A DNA stretch of 10,490 nt from Treponema sp. (GTDB lineage: Bacteria; Spirochaetota; Spirochaetia; Treponematales; Breznakiellaceae): NCBI GenBank assembly GCA_031280065.1, contig JAITHH010000127.1:1-10490 (forward strand), given 5' to 3'. Positions 6,937-10,490 of the stretch are shown in pieces. A program made the translations under genes and the position numbers. The number at the start of each line of letters is the position of its first letter. The stretch's first letter is position 1. The notes beneath the pieces are model-generated. The model saw nothing but the letters and a program-made list of their open reading frames with translations, had not been told where the DNA came from and made no database searches.

Positions 6937-8141
6937 CCGTCTGGGAACAGCGCATCATCGAAGCGTTTTTGACCCGCTATCCCTCTTCCGCGGCGGCGGC
7001 TGGAGGCCGGGCCCTACGGATTCAGGCGGACCGGATCTTCCCGGAATTCGGCGCCGCCTCCCCTGACGAGCGGGAGTCCTTTCTGGAGGCCGCCGAATCT
7101 TTGGCGGGGCAGGGGCTCCTCTCCCTGATCTGGCGGCCCCATTTGAAGCACGAGGCGCTTCAAGCCTTGGTGTGCCCCGACGCCGGGCCTCTCTTCGCCC
7201 TGGCAGGGAAGCCCAGTCCGTCGAACCTGGCTCTGGCGGCACGGGAGACGGCTGCCCGATGGGAGGCGAAAACCTCCGGCGCTTTCCCGTTCCTGGCCTT
7301 TCTTGCTGAAAACCTCCGGCCCGAGGACGCCGCCCAGGGCATTGACTCCAAGGCGGTGGAAGATTTTTCCAGGCTCCTCGCGGAAGGCGCGGAAAGGCGG
7401 CGCGTTCTTACGCTGCGGGGCCTTTCGGTGGCCCTTTACGCCGATTCCAAGCGGCTGGAAGCGCTTCTGCGTCTGTTTAGCCGCCTCCTGAGACGGGCCG
7501 GACGGCAGGGCATTACGATCCCAGACCTCTCGGATTTGGCACGGTCTTTCCCAGAGGCATGGATCGCGGGGAGGCTGGTCTTCTTTTTGAAGGACAGCGA
7601 AGATAAATTGACTCATCCAGGGGGGATCATCGCCCTGTCCCTACCCCTTATCCGGCGGATCAGGGCGCTGGAGGTTCCGCTTGTCCAGGGCCGCCTCCGG
7701 GCATTGAGCGTAGAAAACAAAGAGAGCTTTTACGTGCTGGCGGAATCCCTTGTTCCCGGGAGCGGCGGCCAGGGGGCGCTTCCCTTTGACTGCGTACTCT
7801 ACACCGGAGGGCATCCCAACGAGGCGGTACGCGCCCTGGCGGGACTGCTGGCGGCGGCGGGCTGTGATTTCCGCCACGCCGGAGACCTGGACCCGGACGG
7901 TATTCTCATTCTGCGGGAGATGGCCCAGGCAGCGGGGCAAGATGTACGGCCCTTCAAGATGGACGCGGAAACATTTGACTTTTGCCTTCCCCATAGCAGA
8001 AAGCTCCCGCCCTCTATTCTTAGGCGGCTCAAACTCCTTGAGGGCGGCGCGGCCCTGTCCCCGGAAATACGGGAACTTATCCAGCGCATCAAGGACACCG
8101 GCCGGGGAGTCGAGCAGGAGATTATCAGCTATTCGGTATAG
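6933..8141 (+). CDS. jetD: JetD, Toprim/TopoVIA-like nuclease of Wadjet system
   Basis: This is a 402-residue soluble protein. The N-terminal and middle parts (about 1-240) are helical, with the family's 'S..LY.DSK.LE' motif at 165-176. The C-terminal DUF2220-type Toprim domain is clear: an acidic strand end VENKESF (260-266, E261 and E264 candidates for the catalytic glutamate), a glycine-rich YTGGHPN turn (290-296), and the DxD motif in GDLDPDG (D318, D320; 317-323). The C-terminus has the conserved-looking 'GVEQE' (392-396). In Wadjet, JetD is the nuclease that cleaves plasmid DNA after JetABC has extruded it. The ATG at 6933 overlaps the jetC stop in ATGA, so translation is probably coupled. 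There is no obvious terminator after the TAG at 8139-8141. The order A-B-C-D is complete, with no extra gene inserted. Confidence 0.9.
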   Translation: MTVWEQRIIEAFLTRYPSSAAAAGGRALRIQADRIFPEFGAASPDERESFLEAAESLAGQGLLSLIWRPHLKHEALQALVCPDAGPLFALAGKPSPSNLALAARETAARWEAKTSGAFPFLAFLAENLRPEDAAQGIDSKAVEDFSRLLAEGAERRRVLTLRGLSVALYADSKRLEALLRLFSRLLRRAGRQGITIPDLSDLARSFPEAWIAGRLVFFLKDSEDKLTHPGGIIALSLPLIRRIRALEVPLVQGRLRALSVENKESFYVLAESLVPGSGGQGALPFDCVLYTGGHPNEAVRALAGLLAAAGCDFRHAGDLDPDGILILREMAQAAGQDVRPFKMDAETFDFCLPHSRKLPPSILRRLKLLEGGAALSPEIRELIQRIKDTGRGVEQEIISYSV

Positions 8142-8244
8142 GGGCGGAACGGCTCCTTTTCAATGCGGGATTGCTGTATAGCGGAAGGGATGCGGAAAGA
8201 AAGTCCTTTTCCCTGGTTCTTTTTGTATTTTCTCCAGCAACCCC

Positions 8245-8273
8245 TTGACGTTTCTTTCAATCCCTGGTAGAAT
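8245..8273 (+). promoter_or_regulatory. Near-consensus sigma70-type promoter
   Basis: TTGACG (8245-8250) and TAGAAT (8268-8273) are separated by exactly 17 nt, with five of six matches to consensus in each box. Transcription would start near 8280. The first known gene downstream is at 8742, which would leave a ~460-nt leader containing the AC run and the doubtful ORF. Alternatively the product is the 21-codon frame starting at 8282, or a non-coding RNA. Confidence 0.5.
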
Positions 8274-8348
8274 CATAATCGATGATAAAGTTGAAGACTA
8301 CAGCGAACGATTTCTCAGCAAGACAGCCTAACATGGCACGGCATTAGA

Positions 8349-8372
8349 ACACACACACACACACACACACAC
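8349..8372. repeat. AC dinucleotide microsatellite (12 units)
   Basis: There are twelve uninterrupted AC units, flanked by GA on the left and TAGTCACC on the right. Perfect dinucleotide runs this long are rare in bacteria and prone to slipped-strand length changes. It lies about 70 nt downstream of the predicted start of the 8245-8273 promoter. No ATG frame runs through it: the only upstream small frame stops at 8345-8347, just before the run. Confidence 0.95.
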
Positions 8373-8559
8373 TAGTCACCGTCATCTTTTAGGGGATAAC
8401 TCTGCCCAGAGGGTAACGCGGTTCCGGCTGTGCGCCGTCCGAAGGCGCTATTTCCTCCAGCCGCCCTTGACAGACGCCGGTTTTATTTCGCTGCTCCTGG
8501 CATTGCACGATGATACCAGAAGTCCTCTGCCGGTTCCCCGCCTGGAGGCGGAAGGGGAC

Positions 8560-8745
8560 ATGAGCAGGGAAGACAAGCGGTATCAGCGGGTGCGTGTCTG
8601 CTGCGGTCTGACCGGGACGCCCGCGCCGTTTGACCCGTTCCGCCTGAGCGAAGCGCCCCTTGCGGGCTATCAACTGCCGCACTCGATCTGGACGCGGCGG
8701 AAGAGCCATTCTAACCGCCATCATGCCATAAGGAGTGTTTTATGA
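8560..8745 (+). CDS. Doubtful small ORF before the AT-rich orphan
   Basis: I do not recognise this frame. From the ATG at 8560 it encodes 61 residues (start MSREDKRYQRVRV, end HHAIRSVL). A GGAGG at 8544-8548 lies 11 nt upstream, which is a little far. The same frame is open leftwards to 8332, including through the AC run, with a possible TTG start at 8467 giving 92 residues. In its favour is that its TGA overlaps the next gene's ATG in ATGA. Against it: many Arg, His and Ser residues near the end, an equally open reverse frame, and no recognisable domain. It may be a gene remnant or chance. Confidence 0.2.
   Translation: MSREDKRYQRVRVCCGLTGTPAPFDPFRLSEAPLAGYQLPHSIWTRRKSHSNRHHAIRSVL
8730..8735 (+). 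promoter_or_regulatory. Ribosome binding site of the orphan gene
   Basis: AAGGAG lies six bases before the ATG at 8742. It is the strongest Shine-Dalgarno match in the window, and it fixes the start even though the upstream open frame overlaps the ATG. Confidence 0.75.
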
Positions 8746-9248
8746 GAAAAGAACTTGAGCCGGATATGGAAACTGTTGAAAAATTATATGCTCAAATTAT
8801 ATCATTGATCGAAGGATATATTAAATATTGTGATGAAAATGGAGATGAAGACAGCAGAGAATATAAAAAACTGGAAGATAAATTACATGAAATAACCGGA
8901 AAAGACATTTCACAATATAATTTATGGGAATACTGGGCAGAAGAAGGGATTGATGTATTCTCTTTTAGGATAGGTTTACCGGAACCGGATGCTGTAAAAG
9001 ATATAACAAAAGATGAATTAACTGAAATTGTAAAAAAAATACAGGCCGGTGTTTTTGAAGAAAACGGTGAAAATAAATCCATGGAACCATTTAAATATTA
9101 TTTAGAAGAATATTATCATAGATTACTGGAAATAAAGTTTGAAAAATATGAAATAAAATATTTTCAAAGACAAAAAGACAAAGATGGAAAATATTTTGAA
9201 TACAGCGCGGAGGAAATAACAGAAAAAATATGGAATAAATATCCATAA
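8742..9248 (+). CDS. AT-rich orphan gene, unknown function
   Basis: This encodes a 168-residue, highly charged, soluble protein rich in Lys, Glu, Asp, Tyr and Ile, with no signal peptide or membrane segment. The ATG at 8742 is preceded by AAGGAG (8730-8735) at a 6-nt gap, so the start is secure. Predicted mainly helical: an N-terminal helix (about 9-30), a Trp/Tyr-rich centre (NLWEYWAEEGIDVFSF, 60-75), and a charged C-terminal part with many Tyr and Phe residues (about 117-168). I do not recognise the family. Small, charged, lone proteins of this kind are common among immunity proteins of polymorphic toxins and among gene-cassette cargo, but no toxin is adjacent, so this is only a guess. Its GC content (28% over 8761-8820 by hand) is far below that of the jet genes, which points to separate and recent acquisition. 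Confidence 0.85.
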   Translation: MRKELEPDMETVEKLYAQIISLIEGYIKYCDENGDEDSREYKKLEDKLHEITGKDISQYNLWEYWAEEGIDVFSFRIGLPEPDAVKDITKDELTEIVKKIQAGVFEENGENKSMEPFKYYLEEYYHRLLEIKFEKYEIKYFQRQKDKDGKYFEYSAEEITEKIWNKYP

Positions 9249-9377
9249 GGGCGGCTGTCCTGGCGCGGGTATCGTGCGCCGCGCATTGGCGGTATGAGCG
9301 CGGCTGCTGGATGCGGACCGCGTATATATATGGAAAAAGCGTTGGGAAATTTTGAATAAAAATTTTCCGGCTTTTTT

Positions 9378-9395
9378 ATTCCTCTGTAGAGGAAT
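9378..9395. repeat. Perfect 7-bp hairpin after a T-run
   Basis: ATTCCTC-TGTA-GAGGAAT follows a run of six T (9372-9377). The T-run is on the wrong side for a plus-strand intrinsic terminator, and on the minus strand it becomes an A-run. It lies in the region upstream of the lipoprotein gene, so it may be an operator or part of the 5' leader. Confidence 0.4.
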
Positions 9396-9412
9396 CATAT
9401 TACATCTGACTT

Positions 9413-9431
9413 GCGCCCCATTGGGGGGCGC
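9413..9431 (+). promoter_or_regulatory. GC hairpin just before lipoprotein RBS
   Basis: GCGCCCC-ATTGG-GGGGCGC is a perfect 7-bp GC-rich stem ending 8 nt before the AAGGAG (9440-9445) of the lipoprotein gene. In RNA it would sit just upstream of the ribosome site and might influence translation or message stability. It could also be one more dispersed palindrome of this genome. Confidence 0.35.
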
Positions 9432-9451
9432 TGGTCTGCAAGGAGCAAACC

Positions 9452-9926
9452 ATGAAAAACAAGAAACATGGTCTCTTTTTCGGTTTCGCCGTCATTCTCG
9501 CGGCGGCGATTTTCTCAATTTCCCTGGCGGGGTGCCCCACGGACAGTGATGATGGCGATGATCCAAACACATTAACCATTACCGGCATAAGCGGCATTAC
9601 TGGGTCCAAGGTGGTAGCTGTTCTCTCTCCGGCTGGGGAACAAAATATGACTGCTTGGGGTTCAGGCGATATTTCCAATGGTAAGGCTGTTATTCAACTG
9701 AAAAAAGCAGTCAATAACAACACTACCGGGGACCCATGGGCAGGAACAGGTGCTTTTACTATCTGAGGCTTTCCCAAAACTTCAGTTTTGGGAAAGCAAC
9801 CTTGATTTCATCTCCCTGTGGATATCAAATGATGGTCAATGGGGCGAGACGGATGCCGATAAGACTTCTTCAAACACAATTACTTTCCAAAAAGGCAACA
9901 CAGACGTTGCTTGGAGTGTGTTTTAA
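9452..9926 (+). pseudogene. Frameshifted small lipoprotein gene
   Basis: The ATG at 9452 has AAGGAG six bases upstream. The product starts with a lysine-rich n-region and a hydrophobic segment (about 8-26), then a lipobox LAGC with Cys28. It should therefore be a lipoprotein exported through the Sec pathway. The mature part begins with an Asp-rich stretch (DSDDGDDPNT) and then TLTITGI, a pattern I associate with termite-gut Treponema lipoproteins. The frame stops at a TGA (9764-9766) after 104 residues. A different frame continues at once with ...FWESNLDFISLWISNDG... and ends AWSVF at the TAA 9924-9926. That tail is low in rare residues and looks coding, so the two parts probably were one protein of about 155 residues. 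The break falls at the 13-bp palindrome 9769-9796. Whether the 104-residue form is still functional is unknown. Confidence 0.6.
9769..9796. repeat. Perfect 13-bp palindrome at the frameshift
   Basis: CTTTCCCAAAACT (9769-9781) is followed by TC and its exact reverse complement AGTTTTGGGAAAG (9784-9796). As RNA it would form a 12-bp stem with a 4-nt loop. It begins three bases after the TGA that ends the N-terminal frame of the lipoprotein. There is no T-run after it, so it is not a standard terminator. A small inserted palindrome, or a palindrome-driven indel, would explain the frameshift. Confidence 0.75.
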
Positions 9927-9971
9927 GTAAGCAGTAGCCAACAATAGTTTATTCCCAAAGGCTCATTCCCA

Positions 9972-10005
9972 CGCCCGCCGCTGTCCCTGGCGGCGGGCGG
10001 TTTGG
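9972..10005 (+). terminator. GC-rich terminator-like hairpin
   Basis: CGCCCGCCGC (9972-9981) pairs perfectly with GCGGCGGGCG (9990-9999) across an 8-nt loop, and is followed by GTTTGG. The stem is very stable, but the T-tract has only three T. It lies 45 nt after the end of the lipoprotein remnant and before the next gene, a fitting place for a terminator. Confidence 0.5.
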
Positions 10006-10078
10006 TAACGGGGGTAAAAAAGACCCGCAGGGGCCGCTGGTATCGGCGCTTATCCCCTGAAGTATTATGGAGGATTTC

Positions 10079-10430
10079 ATGGGTAAAAATATTGAATCGC
10101 ACCCTTTCAAACCGTTTTATCCGCAAGGGGCGAAACTCCTGCTGTTGGGCAGTTTCCCGCCGCCGGAACATAACCAGAGCGGCGAGCGGAATTGGGATAT
10201 ACGGTTTTTCTACGGCAGCAAGCATAATTTGATGTAGAAAATCATGGGCGGTTTTTTTTCAAAGACGAGCATTACTTTATCACCGGCGAAAAATTCGATA
10301 AAAAGAAAATCGAGTGTTTTCTTGACAGCAAAAAAATCGCCGTCGCCGATACCGCGCAAAAATCCAAAGAAAAGAACCATTTTCGCCCAGTAACAACGAC
10401 CTGATTGTGGTAGAGCGGATTGATATATAG
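10079..10430 (+). pseudogene. Decayed uracil-DNA glycosylase superfamily gene
   Basis: GGAGG (10069-10073) lies five bases before the ATG at 10079. The first frame reads HPFKPFYPQGAKLLLLGSFP (residues 8-27), then FFYGSKHNLM (43-52), and stops at a TAG (10235-10237). This matches the start of the uracil-DNA / deoxyinosine glycosylase (Mug-like) superfamily, where 'GSFP' is the active-site loop and 'FYYG..N.FW' follows. The TAG stands where a Trp (TGG) is expected. After it, IMGGFF continues to a run of eight T (10252-10259). There the frame shifts, and FKDEHYFITGEKFDKKKIE runs on in another frame. Near 10388 a third frame takes over (SNNDLIVVERIDI, TAG 10428-10430). The C-terminal half of the enzyme is absent. 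Such enzymes remove deaminated or mismatched bases from DNA; this copy cannot make a full product. Confidence 0.7.
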
Positions 10431-10490
10431 TGCATTAATTTAATTATATGAAAGTTCAAAATAATCATAAATCCCATCACTGACGGATTG
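10431..10490. other. AT-rich end of window, nothing recognised
   Basis: After the last glycosylase-like frame the sequence becomes AT-rich (TTAATTTAATTATATG) and carries no recognisable coding signal. The remainder of the glycosylase gene should be here if it were only frameshifted, so the gene is also truncated. Confidence 0.4.

Larger units (their letters stand above)
8142..8741. other. 600-nt spacer after jetD
   Basis: No confident gene lies here. Bases 8142-8240 show nothing I recognise. A strong-looking promoter is at 8245-8273, and a 21-codon ATG frame (8282-8347) starts about where its transcript would begin. Twelve AC dinucleotides follow at 8349-8372. From there to 8745 one frame stays open and ends in an ATGA overlap with the next gene; it is listed as a doubtful CDS. 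A reverse-strand frame over 8389-8724 is equally open and equally unrecognisable. GC content is high compared with the gene that follows, so the composition changes sharply at about 8740. Confidence 0.5.

Noticed and set aside
8349..8372. Translational phase-variation switch
   Set aside because: The only upstream ATG frame stops at 8345-8347 before the AC run, so changing repeat number cannot switch a normal frame on or off.
9378..9395. Intrinsic terminator of the orphan gene
   Set aside because: The T-run precedes the hairpin instead of following it, on either strand.
9736..9930. 64-codon ORF downstream of the lipoprotein start
   Set aside because: It overlaps both parts of the broken lipoprotein in a third frame and has no RBS; the frame ending at 9926 continues the lipoprotein better.
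9923..10232. ORFs on both strands between lipoprotein and glycosylase remnants
   Set aside because: They run through the terminator hairpin and the recognisable glycosylase frame starting at 10079, which has its own RBS.

Overview
The window looks like an accessory (defence and decay) region of a bacterial chromosome, probably a spirochaete of the Treponema group from an insect gut. That placement rests on two things: the style of the small lipoprotein at 9452 (lipobox followed by an Asp-rich stretch and a 'TLTITGI' start of the mature domain), and general impression. No rRNA or other marker is present, so it is tentative. Base composition is mosaic: the central operon is GC-rich (68% over 4921-4980 by hand count), while the gene at 8742-9248 is strongly AT-rich (28% GC over 8761-8820).

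Layout. 1-108: intergenic, with one perfect hairpin. 109-1550: about eleven degenerate copies of a ~106-nt repeat, each able to fold back on itself. The array is interrupted at about 411-640 by unrelated DNA carrying a second, inverted-repeat element. 1606-8141: a complete, tightly overlapping four-gene operon that I read as a Wadjet anti-plasmid system: jetA (kleisin-like), jetB (KITE-like, small winged helix), jetC (SMC-type ATPase with intact Walker A, signature and Walker B motifs) and jetD (Toprim/TopoVIA-like nuclease). All junctions overlap (17, 4 and 4 nt), so the four products are probably translated in a coupled way. 8142-8741: a 600-nt spacer with a near-consensus sigma70-type promoter, a run of twelve AC dinucleotides and one doubtful small ORF. 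8742-9248: an intact AT-rich orphan gene of unknown function with a strong ribosome binding site. 9452-9926: a lipoprotein gene broken by a frameshift at a perfect 13-bp palindrome. 9972-10005: a GC-rich terminator-like hairpin. 10079-10430: the decayed remnant of a uracil-DNA glycosylase superfamily gene, with one nonsense codon and at least two frame changes.

How the parts work together. From knowledge of the family, JetABC forms a MukBEF-like loop-extruding SMC complex that recognises small circular DNA, and JetD cuts it. All four genes are intact here, with the catalytic motifs visible, while two nearby genes are decaying. This suggests, without proving it, that the Jet operon is under selection. 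The JetA N-terminus suggests the subtype whose JetA is the DUF5716-type family (often called type II) rather than the DUF3375 type. A profile search would be needed to settle the subtype.
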